Shown here in pieces: positions 50,751-59,630 of a stretch of DNA of 64,000 nucleotides (positions are counted from its first letter, which is position 1; each line of letters starts with the position of its first letter). The position numbers and the translations under genes were made by a program. The notes beneath the pieces were generated by a model. The model made no database searches. It was not told where the DNA came from and saw nothing but the letters and a program-made list of their open reading frames with translations. Source of the DNA: Bin125 sp026705025 (GTDB lineage Bacteria > Chloroflexota > Dehalococcoidia > Bin125); contig JAPPBN010000010.1 in assembly GCA_026705025.1 (NCBI GenBank), forward strand, positions 1 through 64,000, read 5' to 3'.

Positions 50751-53700
50751 ATCCGCCGCCTGCGAAGTGACTCAAGGTCGCGGATCACATCTTGATCCTG
50801 GCGCGCCTTGTGCTCGTATCGTCGGCCAACGTCGGCCGTGCATGACGACTCGTAGGGGCAGCTCGCGCAGTTTGGGCGATTGCGAGCGGGATGACCGGGG
50901 TAGGGAGTGAAGTTGGCCGACTCCAACTGGTCGGCAATCGTGGCGAGCGTGTCGCGCAGCCGTTCGCCGTCGCTGGGCGCGGAGCGGCTGCCCCTCGATG
51001 TCAGCGATTCACCCGTCAGCAGCTGCGATTCGAACTTGCCGTGCTCCGTGATCGAGCGATGCTCCACCTCCGAATCGGCGATCGGCACGCCACGCTGGGT
51101 GAGGCCTGCAAGGCTCACCACCGAGAGCAGCGACGAACCGTTGACGAATCCGCGGACGTCGGGCAGCGACGCTCCAGTGACATGGGTGATCGCCCGGTGG
51201 CGTCCGTTCGCGTGCTGGTCGATTCGGTCGATCAGTCCGTGCAGATGCAACGTTCGCCCTCCGGCGACCCGAATCGGCGCGTCGCGGACGGCCACGTTGA
51301 CTTGCAGCGGTCGCCAGCCGGTTCGCGCCTCTGTCGCCTCGCGCCGCCGCGCGCGATCGAGATCGCGCAGCAGCTGTCGCCGGGTGGCTGCCACAGCGGC
51401 CGGAGGTCCGAGCGTTCCGGTTCGTTCAGCGGCGTCGAGCATGCGCCGGGCCACGTTGTTCATGTGAGTGGGAATGTCGACGTACTCAAACCAGGTGTGG
51501 TCCTCCTTGAACCGCTCGTACTCACGCACCCAGCTCGAGAGGATGCGGCGCATCAGCCGGCCCTGCGCGCGCGCTTGGCCTCGGTCGGGCCTGTCCGCCA
51601 CCGGTTCTCCACGGGCGCCGATGACGTGGCGCAGAAAAAATCGGTAGGGGCAGGTGACATACGTCTCGAGCGCGGCCGCCGACCAGGAGCGATCCAGTGG
51701 CTGCCAGTCGTCCGACAACGTTGCCGCGTCGATCAATCCGTCGAACTCGGTAAACGTTGCGGCATTGCGCCGACGCCGCGCCAGGCTGACCGATTCAGCC
51801 TCAGGCCAGATCTGCGGCAGCACGGCAGACGTATCGACGTCGGACGCCCCCAGCAACGCGAGCTCGAAGCTGCGTTGATCGGGGGCATCGAGCGCGTCCG
51901 ACCAATCCTCGGCCTCCACTTCGGCCGAGTCCGAGGTCGACGCCGTGAATGACGTGCTGATTCGTTCGATCCGTCCACGGTCAATGGGCGTGGACTCGGT
52001 GCTCTCGGATTGTTCGACGGCGACGGACTCAAGGATCAGCGACGACGGGCGAGCCGGTCCGCCGACGGCGCTGCTACGCCGGCTCCAACTGGCTGTGAAC
52101 TCCTGTTTGGCGGCGCGCCGGGCCAGCTCCCACGCGTGCCGATCGCTTTCGGCGCGATCCCGCTGCAACGCGAGCGCCTGGGGGACCCGGTCGTTGATGG
52201 CCGCCCGTTCGTCGTCCGTCAGCAGTGGATCTTGCCGGCCAACGGCGGGGAACACACGCTCAGCCGCGCCGGCGACGAACACCGCGTCGTAGCGAATCCC
52301 CCGAGCCGGTCCGGTGACCGCTCCCACGTTGACGCCGCCGATCAGCCGTCGAGGATCGCGAACAACCCGTGAGCCGAACGCCCGACGGAGCATCGTCAGC
52401 GCCGCGCTCAGCGTCCAGGTATCGCCGAGCGCATCGATCGAACCCATATGTCCGATCGTGTCCAACACCGCTTCCCACAATGCCTCCTCGGCCAATCGTG
52501 CATCGAAGTAGGCCTCGAACGCTTGCTGAAGCAACGCCGCCCCTGAGGTCCAGGAATCGGATTCCTCGAGCGCCCGGCTGCGCGCCGACAGGTCGGCGGC
52601 CACTGCCGCCAGGTCGTCCGCCGCTTCGGATTCCGCCGATTCCGACCAGGTGTCCAGACGTTGCTGCATCTCATGCAGTCCGGTCGTGAGACCGGCGTCG
52701 AGCGCCTGCTGCTCCCACCGAGCGGCGCGCCGCACGACGCCCAGCGGCCGCTCGTGCAACGCTCGATGCGACAACATATCGAGCAGCGCGCTGCGCTCGA
52801 CGCCATCGGGGTCGAGCAGTAGCTGGATCAGGCTCAGGACAGCGTGTCCGAGCGGTGTCTGGTCCAGCGCTCGGCCGCCGATTCGCCACGACGGGACCTC
52901 CGCCCGCTCCAGCGCGGCGCAGATCCGGTCGTCGGCGGGCGCTCCCTGTTGATGGAGCACCGCAATCCGGTTGAACGCGACGCCTTCGCGTCCCAGCCTC
53001 AGCATGCGGGCAGCAATCTCGTCCGCCTCGGCGGTCGGATCACCGACGCTGAAGTAGAAGTCGGGGGCGAGCGGCGCAGCAGCCACGTCTGACCCGATTG
53101 TGCGAGCGTTGACTTCGCGTTGCAACGCAGCGACGGTGCGTCGCGGCGGCGAGGCCGGGTCCTCCGACGGCGCCACCAGCAGCATTCGCACATCGACCAC
53201 TTCCGCGAGTCGACGCAGCAACAGCCTCTGGATCCTGGTCAGGTCGTAGACGCCCGAGACGATCAACGGTGCTCCGCCCAGCGCTTCGCGGAATGCAGCG
53301 TCGGAGGTTGCCGAACTGACGGCGTCTTCGTACTGCGAGGTCCGGTCGGCGCAGGTCGACACCGTCTCGACCCAGGCCGAGAAGATCGTCTTGAGGTCGC
53401 CCTCGGGCAACTCCTCGGGCGACAGCGCGGCCTCCCGCAGATCTGTGAGTGTCCGCAGCAGAGCCGAAGCAACTCCGGGTGCGCTCCAGTCGAGCCGGCT
53501 CAGCGGCAATGTCCGCAACACGCGACGCAGTGTCGCCAGGTCCACCCCGGGCGGCCACGCTCGACGCTCGGGAGGGTCGCCGAGTTGTGCAGCCGCCCGC
53601 GCGAGGTCAACCGGCGTCCATCCGTAGACCGCAGCAAGCGCGCCGCCATTGGCCTTTGTCAGCACCCGCTGGGTCGAGAGGCGCTGCAACGCCGAGCCAT

Positions 53701-53806
53701 GGAGGATGTTCAGCCGGTCGAGCGGAGATGAGCGTTCCGCCGCCAGCTGCGTCAATCGCAGGTCATTGGCGGCCGGATCCGGCAGGACTTCAATCGTCAG
53801 GGACAT
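50747..53806 (-). CDS. addB: AddB-like subunit, apparently degenerate helicase and nuclease with Fe-S cysteines
   Basis: A 1019-residue protein in AddB position, upstream of and coupled to addA. The N-terminus has no Walker A motif. The C-terminal PD-(D/E)xK region keeps GLIDRIDQH, but where active nucleases have DYK-T-G it reads RAITHVTGAS, so the catalytic Asp and Lys are replaced by Thr and Val. The Fe-S staple Cys are present: one in VTCPYRFFLRH and three in NCASCPYESSC. It probably has a structural or Chi-scanning role. Confidence 0.85.
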   Translation of the reverse strand: MSLTIEVLPDPAANDLRLTQLAAERSSPLDRLNILHGSALQRLSTQRVLTKANGGALAAVYGWTPVDLARAAAQLGDPPERRAWPPGVDLATLRRVLRTLPLSRLDWSAPGVASALLRTLTDLREAALSPEELPEGDLKTIFSAWVETVSTCADRTSQYEDAVSSATSDAAFREALGGAPLIVSGVYDLTRIQRLLLRRLAEVVDVRMLLVAPSEDPASPPRRTVAALQREVNARTIGSDVAAAPLAPDFYFSVGDPTAEADEIAARMLRLGREGVAFNRIAVLHQQGAPADDRICAALERAEVPSWRIGGRALDQTPLGHAVLSLIQLLLDPDGVERSALLDMLSHRALHERPLGVVRRAARWEQQALDAGLTTGLHEMQQRLDTWSESAESEAADDLAAVAADLSARSRALEESDSWTSGAALLQQAFEAYFDARLAEEALWEAVLDTIGHMGSIDALGDTWTLSAALTMLRRAFGSRVVRDPRRLIGGVNVGAVTGPARGIRYDAVFVAGAAERVFPAVGRQDPLLTDDERAAINDRVPQALALQRDRAESDRHAWELARRAAKQEFTASWSRRSSAVGGPARPSSLILESVAVEQSESTESTPIDRGRIERISTSFTASTSDSAEVEAEDWSDALDAPDQRSFELALLGASDVDTSAVLPQIWPEAESVSLARRRRNAATFTEFDGLIDAATLSDDWQPLDRSWSAAALETYVTCPYRFFLRHVIGARGEPVADRPDRGQARAQGRLMRRILSSWVREYERFKEDHTWFEYVDIPTHMNNVARRMLDAAERTGTLGPPAAVAATRRQLLRDLDRARRREATEARTGWRPLQVNVAVRDAPIRVAGGRTLHLHGLIDRIDQHANGRHRAITHVTGASLPDVRGFVNGSSLLSVVSLAGLTQRGVPIADSEVEHRSITEHGKFESQLLTGESLTSRGSRSAPSDGERLRDTLATIADQLESANFTPYPGHPARNRPNCASCPYESSCTADVGRRYEHKARQDQDVIRDLESLRRRRI

Positions 53807-53850
53807 AAGGAGGTCAGGGTAGACCTCTCGACCGAATCAAACGCATGAGG

Positions 53851-53951
53851 CGGGGGCTGCTCCGAAGAGCTGCCCCCGCCCCAACCGGTCCCCGCGGAGG
53901 GGGATGGGCCGTCGGTCCGCCGCCTGCCCGCTAGTCGAGCAGCGGCAGGCG
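53851..53951 (-). terminator. Two hairpins after the PII-like gene, probable terminator region
   Basis: Immediately after the PII stop on the minus strand is a hairpin at 53921-53951 (CGCCTGCC/GGCAGGCG arms). A second, GCGGGGGC...GCCCCCGC with loop CGAA, is at 53851-53880. Neither has a U-tract. They lie in the 146-bp gap between glnB-like and addB-like genes, which holds no reading frame. Confidence 0.55.
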
Positions 53952-53952
53952 C

Positions 53953-54291
53953 TTAGACGGCGGCCGGTCCCCGTTCACGGGTGCGCACGCGGACGGCGTC
54001 CTCGACGTCCAGCACGAAGATCTTGCCGTCGCCGATCTGGCCGCTGGCCGCGTTCTCGACAATCGCGTCAATCACGTCGTCCAGCGGCGTCGTGTTGATC
54101 ACGATTTCGATCTTGATCTTGGGCAGGTAGTCGACCTGCACCTGCTGCCCGCGAAACTCCTGCACCACGCCCTTCTGAGCGCCGCGTCCGCGGACTTCGG
54201 AGATGGTCATCGAGACGATCCCGATGGACTCGAGCGCCGTGCGAACGACCGACAGTCGTTCGGGGCGGATGATGGCGATCACCATTTTCAT
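53953..54291 (-). CDS. glnK: PII signal transduction protein (GlnB/GlnK) without Tyr51
   Basis: A 112-residue PII protein. The B and C loops are intact (GQIGDGKIFVLDVEDAVRVR), as is VDYLPKIKIEIV. In the T-loop the uridylylation/adenylylation site Tyr51 is replaced by Val (FRGQQVQVDYLPK), and position 49 is Gln, so none of the known covalent modifications is possible. Control is therefore expected through ATP/ADP and 2-oxoglutarate binding alone. It is paired with the ammonium transporter, which PII would gate. Confidence 0.93.
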   Translation of the reverse strand: MKMVIAIIRPERLSVVRTALESIGIVSMTISEVRGRGAQKGVVQEFRGQQVQVDYLPKIKIEIVINTTPLDDVIDAIVENAASGQIGDGKIFVLDVEDAVRVRTRERGPAAV

Positions 54292-54317
54292 GATCGTTTG
54301 CCTTTCCTGTTTCTGTT

Positions 54318-54396
54318 CCCCTCTCCCTGAAGGAGAGGGCTGGTGTGAGGCCCCTCCGGTCCCCTCTCCCTGAGGGAGAGGGTTGGGGTGAGGGCC
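54318..54396. repeat. Two tandem copies of palindromic repeat family A
   Basis: CCCTCTCCCT(GA)AGGAGAGGG at 54318-54339 and CCCTCTCCC(TGA)GGGAGAGGG at 54362-54382, each followed by a GGTGTGAGG or GGGGTGAGGG tail. They fill the amt-glnK intergenic gap and would form hairpins in the joint mRNA. Confidence 0.8.
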
Positions 54397-54411
54397 TCAC
54401 AGTAGATCGCC

Positions 54412-55908
54412 TCAGTCGCCGCCACCGGCGCCACCGGCCGAGCCGGCAGCAGGCAGCTCCTCGCCCGCCGAGACTTCCACGGCCACGCCAGGCGCAACCG
54501 TCGGGAACTCGGGGTAGGCGCCGATGCCGTGCTCCTGCACGTCGAGGCCGGCGAGTTCCTCGTTCTCCGGGACGCGGAGTCCGATGGTGTGCTTGATGAC
54601 GAAGAAGAGGATGCCTGCGGTCACGGTGACCCAGCCAAGGATGGCGAAGACGCCGATCAGCTGCTCGAGCAAGGCGCGGAAGCCGCCGCCCATGAACAGG
54701 CCGTGGCCGGGTGCGCCCCAGGCCTCGGCTGCGCCAGCGGTGGCGAAGAGGCCGACCGCCAACGTGCCCCAGACACCGCAGGTGCCGTGCACGGAGATCG
54801 CGCCGACGGGATCGTCGACCCTCACCTTGTCGAAGAATTCGACCGAGAACACGACGAGCGCGCCGCCGATGGCGCCGATGATCAGCGCAGCCCAGGGCTC
54901 GACGAAGCCGCAGCCGGCGGTGATCGAGACGAGTCCGGCGAGCGCGCCGTTGAGCGTCAAACCGAGGTCGGCCTTGCCGTAGCGGACCTTCGCGACCGTC
55001 ACGGCCACGATCGCCCCGGCGCCGGCCGAGAGCGTAGTGTTGATGGCGATCCAGGCGGCCTCGGTCGCGAGTCCGCCGGAGAGTCCGAGGGTCGAGCCCG
55101 GGTTGAATCCGTACCAGCCGAACCAGAGGATGAACATGCCCAGCGTGGCCAGGGTCATGTTGTGGCCCGGAATCGCGCGGACCTCGGAGCCGACGTACTT
55201 GCCGATCCGCGGTCCGACGAGGATGGCGCCCATCAGTCCGGCCCACGCGCCGACCGAGTGGACGAGGGTGGAGCCTGCGTAGTCCATGAAGCCGCGGTCG
55301 CCGAGCCAGCCGCCGCCCCAGCCCCAGTGGATCACGATCGGGTAAATGATCCCGGTCACGAACACCGTGTAGAAGAGGTAGGCGGAGAACTTGGTCCGCT
55401 CGGCCAGCGCGCCGGAGACGATTGTCGCGGCGGTAGCCGCGAACGCCCACTGGAAGAAGAAGACGGCTGCCTCGGAGACGCCATCGGTCTCGGTCAGTCC
55501 GCCGAGCGCGGGGAAGAACGAGTCGCCGCCGATGAAGCCGCCCTGCGAGCCGCCGAAGGCGAAGCCGAAGCCGACCGCCCACCAGACGACCGCGCCGAGC
55601 GAGGCGTCGAGCACGTTCTTCATCAGGATGTTGGTCGTGTTCTTGACACGCACGAACCCGGCTTCGAGCAATCCGAAGCCGGCCTGCATGAAGAACACGA
55701 GGATGCCGGCGATCACGAACCAGATCGTGTCGACGGCCAGGATGATGTCGGCCAGCGCGGCGGCGTTGTCTTCAACGCTCTGCCCATACGCAATGCCGAA
55801 CGTGGCCAACAGGCCGGTGAGGATACCGAGGAACAACCCCAGTCCAGGTTTGCGGACCGCGCCGACAGAGAATCTGGGCGTCGTCCTGACCAATCGGGCA
55901 ACTGTCAT
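54412..55908 (-). CDS. amtB: Ammonium transporter (Amt family)
   Basis: A 498-residue membrane protein with about 11 helices. MQAGFGLLEAGFVRVKN, WFGWYGFNPGSTL and the twin-His region including HGTCGVWGTLAVGLFA and GHGLFMGGGF identify it. The N-terminal 45 residues include an additional hydrophobic segment. Encoded before the PII-like gene, the standard amtB-glnK pairing, so uptake is probably gated by that protein. The C-terminal tail is long and Gly/Ala-rich. Confidence 0.95.
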   Translation of the reverse strand: MTVARLVRTTPRFSVGAVRKPGLGLFLGILTGLLATFGIAYGQSVEDNAAALADIILAVDTIWFVIAGILVFFMQAGFGLLEAGFVRVKNTTNILMKNVLDASLGAVVWWAVGFGFAFGGSQGGFIGGDSFFPALGGLTETDGVSEAAVFFFQWAFAATAATIVSGALAERTKFSAYLFYTVFVTGIIYPIVIHWGWGGGWLGDRGFMDYAGSTLVHSVGAWAGLMGAILVGPRIGKYVGSEVRAIPGHNMTLATLGMFILWFGWYGFNPGSTLGLSGGLATEAAWIAINTTLSAGAGAIVAVTVAKVRYGKADLGLTLNGALAGLVSITAGCGFVEPWAALIIGAIGGALVVFSVEFFDKVRVDDPVGAISVHGTCGVWGTLAVGLFATAGAAEAWGAPGHGLFMGGGFRALLEQLIGVFAILGWVTVTAGILFFVIKHTIGLRVPENEELAGLDVQEHGIGAYPEFPTVAPGVAVEVSAGEELPAAGSAGGAGGGD

Positions 55909-56314
55909 ACAAGTCTCCCTTCCCGAGTTCCGGTCTGTTCAGAACCTACGAACGGAGTGGGAGTGAATGGTTTCACAAGCGTTGCGCCCATGTGTCCATT
56001 CGGTTGCGCGCACATTTCGGCGATGTTTCGTCGCCAATTCACCGTCATACCCGCGCTTGCCGCGGGTATCTCGCCCGTCGGAGTTGGCCGGGTCCCCGGT
56101 CCCTCAGGAGACATACGCATCAACCAACCAAAGTCGGCCCCGCGCCAAACAAAGTCGGCCCCGCGCAGGCGGGGCCTGCCGGCCAAACTGAACCCGACTC
56201 ACCTCACAGATGGAGGACCTGGCAAGTCACACACTGCTGGCATACCCGCCTCACATCGACGCGTCCTCAAACCACCCGTCTGCGGTCTCGCTCTCTAATG
56301 GGAACAGGGCCTGG
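55909..56314. other. Intergenic region with palindromic repeats, no gene seen
   Basis: This 406-bp gap holds the presumed amt promoter near its left side. At 56047-56069, ATACCCGCG pairs with CGCGGGTAT (loop CTTGC); the same element recurs at 63572. At 56141-56175 the sequence AAGTCGGCCCCGCGC occurs twice in tandem, the second followed by GGCGGGGCC. The open frames across it are antisense extensions from amt with no protein features. Confidence 0.6.
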
Positions 56315-56674
56315 TTACACCAACGCTCGCAGCTTCTCCACCAACCGTTCCGCGTCCCCCAGGAACTCCGCCACCTCTTCGGCATCCAGCATGTCCTCGT
56401 AGTAGTTCCCGTGCAGCGATTCCGCGTGCGAGAAGAGGCTCCTGAGTTCGGCATCGTCGGTCTCCCGCACCAGAACTCGGATCGTCTGCCACAAATGCCG
56501 ATGCTTCTCGTGAACCATCTCCCGCGACTCCGCCGCCGCCTTCACCAGCACCGCAGCTGCTCCCCAGCTCTTCTCCGAAGCCTGCGTCAGATCACCGTCG
56601 GCCAACAGCGACTGCGCGTGACGCAGGTATTCTGCACTCAACTCCTGGTAGTGAACAACCTGTTCCATTGTCAT
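56315..56674 (-). CDS. PaREP1/HEPN-like small helical protein
   Basis: A 119-residue all-helical protein: AEYLRHAQSLLADGDLTQAS, then EKSWGAAAVLVKAAAESR, then a His-rich turn HEKHRHLWQTI. The pattern fits PaREP1/HEPN-type proteins, found as tRNA/RNase-like or nucleotide-binding helical bundles. The HEPN RxxxxH catalytic motif is not obvious. No MNT nucleotidyltransferase is adjacent. ATG at 56674 is the likely start; one two codons later is possible. Divergent from the HTH gene (124 bp). Confidence 0.65.
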   Translation of the reverse strand: MTMEQVVHYQELSAEYLRHAQSLLADGDLTQASEKSWGAAAVLVKAAAESREMVHEKHRHLWQTIRVLVRETDDAELRSLFSHAESLHGNYYEDMLDAEEVAEFLGDAERLVEKLRALV

Positions 56675-56798
56675 GCTCACATCCCAAGCGCACTCAGCTC
56701 TGCCAAGCACAACACGCAGGTGGCAAGTGGAACTCCCCCACTCTCGTATAGAACGTATGTACTCTGAAAGGAACGCCAGCTCACATTCAGGAGGCAAC

Positions 56799-57617
56799 AT
56801 GTCGTTCCCCAACTATCCGGACCCTGCCCAGCGAGCCCTCATGCTCCAGGCGTACGTGCTTCGACAGCAAGGTCTCACCTACCGACAGATCGGCGAGCGC
56901 ATGGACCGTGCTGTGTCCACCGTGCACGGCTACCTGCGCGACTACGAACTGTTCCGCTCCGACCTCATCGCCGAACTCGCCGCCGATCAAATCGTCAGCC
57001 ACCTGGTCCAACTCGCCGATCTCGATGATCCGCATCACGACCGCCGCCTCGCCGACATCCGCGAGCTGCGTCTGCTGCTCAGTTCGCTCCCGGCTTTCCG
57101 CTCAGGCGAGATCGAACGTACGGGTGACATCCTCCAGCCCGGAGTCGCCATCGACCGCTATGGCAACCGATTCCTCAAGCCCGATCGCGCGCACCCGCCC
57201 ACTCCCGAGGAACTCGCCGAAGTCGAACGGGCCGAACAAGCTCAATCCGCAGCCCACCTCGACCCCGACCAACCGCTCGCCTACTGTCCCGAACCTGCCC
57301 GAACACAGCCGAACGCACCCGAACAGGAAGCGCCCGCGATCTCACGCCTCGATGCCCCGCGCCCCGACGCGGGGCCCAGTCCGCGCAACGAACCCGACCG
57401 AACACAGCCGAACGGAACCGAACACCAGCACGGTCCAAACCCAGTCCTGAACGGGAGATCGTCCAAACAGGACCGGAATTCCTCCCCGTCCGAACCGCTC
57501 GACGACCTGATCAGCGAAACCCTCGAACTGTTTCCCCATCTCAAAGGCCAGTCGGACCGCCAGATCCTCAACGCGCTGGAACAGTTCACCGAGCCAGTCA
57601 TGGCTCGTCCCCGCTAG
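56799..57617 (+). CDS. Helix-turn-helix DNA-binding protein with long Pro/Asn-rich tail
   Basis: A 272-residue protein. Residues about 10-50 form an HTH (LRQQGLTYRQIGERMDRAVSTVHGYLRDYEL) whose core is cut here to QGLTYRQIGERMDRAVS. A helical segment follows to about 130. Residues about 150-235 are low complexity, rich in Pro, Asn, Glu and Arg, and encoded by a 10-bp DNA repeat. A short helical end (DDLISETLELFPHLKG) closes it. CAGGAGG precedes the ATG. Resembles terminase-small-subunit-like or Sigma70-r4-like HTHs; no phage genes are nearby. Confidence 0.75.
   Translation: MSFPNYPDPAQRALMLQAYVLRQQGLTYRQIGERMDRAVSTVHGYLRDYELFRSDLIAELAADQIVSHLVQLADLDDPHHDRRLADIRELRLLLSSLPAFRSGEIERTGDILQPGVAIDRYGNRFLKPDRAHPPTPEELAEVERAEQAQSAAHLDPDQPLAYCPEPARTQPNAPEQEAPAISRLDAPRPDAGPSPRNEPDRTQPNGTEHQHGPNPVLNGRSSKQDRNSSPSEPLDDLISETLELFPHLKGQSDRQILNALEQFTEPVMARPR
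57291..57440. repeat. 10-bp periodic GAAC array inside the HTH gene
   Basis: GAACCTGCCC, GAACACAGCC, GAACGCACCC and GAACAGGAAG follow each other exactly 10 bp apart from 57291. GAACCCGACC, GAACACAGCC, GAACGGAACC and GAACACCAGC do the same from 57390. CCGAACACAGCCGAACG occurs in both blocks. The period matches the non-coding array at 30321. It is imposed on a coding sequence, giving the low-complexity protein tail. Confidence 0.8.
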
Positions 57618-57626
57618 ACTCCGCAC

Positions 57627-58040
57627 ATGGGACCTCGACTGATCAGAGCGCTGACCCGATTCCAGCAGCCGGTGTTCACGCTCATGCGGGGCCGGATGCA
57701 GGGGCCTCCAACGCTTCGGCTCTGGACAACCGGACGCAGGTCGGGGCGCGAGCGGTCGGTGTTGCTCCTCTATCTGGATGACGGCCCGCGCGTCATCGTC
57801 GTTGCCTCGTTCGGAGGTCACTCGGAACATCCCGAGTGGTGGAAGAACCTCACCGCCGAGCCGAACTGCCGCATCTGGTCAGCGAAGCGCGGCGCGGAGA
57901 CGATGGTCGCCTCGGAGCTGGAGGGCGACGAGCGGGAAGCGGTCTGGGAGCGCCTGATCTCGATCTACTCGCCGTACGTGGGATACCAGGAGAAGACCAC
58001 CCGCAGGATTCCGTTGGTGGCCCTGAGTCCGGCCGAGTGA
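57627..58040 (+). CDS. Deazaflavin (F420)-dependent nitroreductase family protein
   Basis: A 137-residue split-barrel protein. LRLWTTGRRSGRERSV and VVASFGGHSEHPEWWKNL are the hallmark segments of the Ddn/Rv3547-type family (DUF385) that binds F420H2 or, in some members, other flavins or lipids. It starts 9 bp after the HTH gene, so co-transcription is likely. Substrate unknown. Presence fits a lineage that makes F420, such as Chloroflexota or Actinomycetota. Confidence 0.9.
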   Translation: MGPRLIRALTRFQQPVFTLMRGRMQGPPTLRLWTTGRRSGRERSVLLLYLDDGPRVIVVASFGGHSEHPEWWKNLTAEPNCRIWSAKRGAETMVASELEGDEREAVWERLISIYSPYVGYQEKTTRRIPLVALSPAE

Positions 58041-58097
58041 GTCCTGCTGGTACGCTTGTCATAACTGCGGACTGGAGCTGCGCCGGCGGCGCATAGG

Positions 58098-59630
58098 GTG
58101 GTGGACCGTTTGAGTTTCTTTCGGCGACTGTTGGGCAACCCCTCGGAATCAACGAACACCCACGCCCAGCCATCTCCACCCCCATCTCCACCGCCTGCTT
58201 CATCACCCCCTTCGACCTCGTCCAGCGGCCCCAATGGCACTGTGCAGGCTGACGGCCGACCGCAACGGCGGCGACGAAAACGGAGGCCTCGCGCTGCGAG
58301 CGGCTCGCCAGCGCCAACCGCGGCAGCCTCGAATCACGCACCGGCCCAGGAAGCCCCTCGACCGCAGAAGCGGCGTCGCAATCGGCGCAAGCGCTCTGGT
58401 GGAGGCGGACCGCCCGCTCCGCAAAGCGCCACGCAGAAGGCGCTGCTCTCCGGCGGCTACAAGCTGCCGGCACTGAACGAACTGGACCAGGTTTCGTCGG
58501 ATGACTGGCCGCCGGCCTTCTCGGCGTTGAACCTCTCGGATCGAATGCTGTCGGCCCTGACCGCGCTCAAGTTCGAAGAGCCGACGCCGATCCAGGAACA
58601 GTCGATTCCCATGCTGATGAACGGCCACGACGTGGTCGGCCAGGCGCAGACCGGAACCGGCAAGACCGTCGCGTTCGGCTTGCCGGCGGTCGAGGTCTGC
58701 GATCCCGATCTGGGCGAGTGCCAGGCGATTGTGCTCACGCCAACCAGGGAGTTGGCCCAACAGGTCGGTTCTGTGCTCGACTTCTTCGCGCGGGCGGCGG
58801 GACTCGAGGCGACAGTGCTGATGGGCGGACGCCGCCTGTCGGACGACTTCGCCAATCTCGAGCGCCGGCCGCAGATCGTGGTTGGTACCCCGGGCCGGAT
58901 CATCGACCATCTCGAGCGGCGCACGCTGCGCCTCAACCGGGTGCGCATGGCCGTGCTCGACGAGGCCGACCGGATGCTCGACATCGGCTTCTATCCCGAC
59001 ATGCGCCGCATCCTCCGCCGCTGCCCCGACGACCGTCAGACGGCACTCTTCTCAGCCACGATCCCGACGCCGATCAAGTCCCTGATCCATCAGTTCATGC
59101 ACGACCCGGAGCACGTTCACATCGCGCCCGAGATCGCAACGGCTGAAGGCATCTACCAGCGCTACTACGAGGTCGCCGACCGCGACAAGATCCGCGCCGT
59201 GGAGGAGCTCCTGCCCGAGCTCTCCGGCCGCACCCTGGTCTTCTGCAACATGAAAGTCACCGTCGACCGCCTCGTCCGTCGGCTCCTGGACCGAGGCCTT
59301 AACGCCGACGCGATCCACGGAGACCGCGATCAGCGCAAGCGCGACCGGGTCATGGGCCGGTTCCGCTCAGGCGACCTGCAGTTCCTGATCGCCACCGATG
59401 TCGCCGCCCGTGGACTCGACATTCCCGACGTTCAGCACGTCGTCAATTTCGACCTGCCGCAGACCGCCGAGGACTACGTCCACCGCGTCGGCCGCACGGG
59501 CCGCGCCGGAGCCGAAGGCTCCGCCATCTCCTTCGTCGGCGAATGGGACTTCGATCAGTTGGAGAAGATCCTCAAACTCGTCGGCGACGACCTCCAACGC
59601 GGCGAACTGGAGCTCTACTCCTCCGGCTAG
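58098..59630 (+). CDS. DEAD-box ATP-dependent RNA helicase
   Basis: A 510-residue helicase. An N-terminal disordered stretch of about 120 residues, first Pro/Ser-rich and then Arg/Lys-rich, precedes the core. Core motifs: Q motif around FEEPTPIQEQSIP, motif I AQTGTGKT, Ia PTRELAQQV, II VLDEADRMLD, III FSATIP, V TDVAARGLDIP, VI HRVGRTGRAG. It lacks the long C-terminal RNA-binding extension of DeaD. It should remodel rRNA or mRNA. GTG start; a second GTG follows immediately. Convergent 4-bp overlap with the next gene. Confidence 0.93.
   Translation: MVDRLSFFRRLLGNPSESTNTHAQPSPPPSPPPASSPPSTSSSGPNGTVQADGRPQRRRRKRRPRAASGSPAPTAAASNHAPAQEAPRPQKRRRNRRKRSGGGGPPAPQSATQKALLSGGYKLPALNELDQVSSDDWPPAFSALNLSDRMLSALTALKFEEPTPIQEQSIPMLMNGHDVVGQAQTGTGKTVAFGLPAVEVCDPDLGECQAIVLTPTRELAQQVGSVLDFFARAAGLEATVLMGGRRLSDDFANLERRPQIVVGTPGRIIDHLERRTLRLNRVRMAVLDEADRMLDIGFYPDMRRILRRCPDDRQTALFSATIPTPIKSLIHQFMHDPEHVHIAPEIATAEGIYQRYYEVADRDKIRAVEELLPELSGRTLVFCNMKVTVDRLVRRLLDRGLNADAIHGDRDQRKRDRVMGRFRSGDLQFLIATDVAARGLDIPDVQHVVNFDLPQTAEDYVHRVGRTGRAGAEGSAISFVGEWDFDQLEKILKLVGDDLQRGELELYSSG

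Noticed and set aside
54529..56298. 589-codon open frame on the plus strand opposite amt
   Set aside because: Composition is skewed (Glu/Ala/Asp/Arg) and it mirrors the Amt codons; no protein features.
57291..57440. CRISPR array
   Set aside because: Units are 10 bp, without spacers, and lie within a coding sequence.
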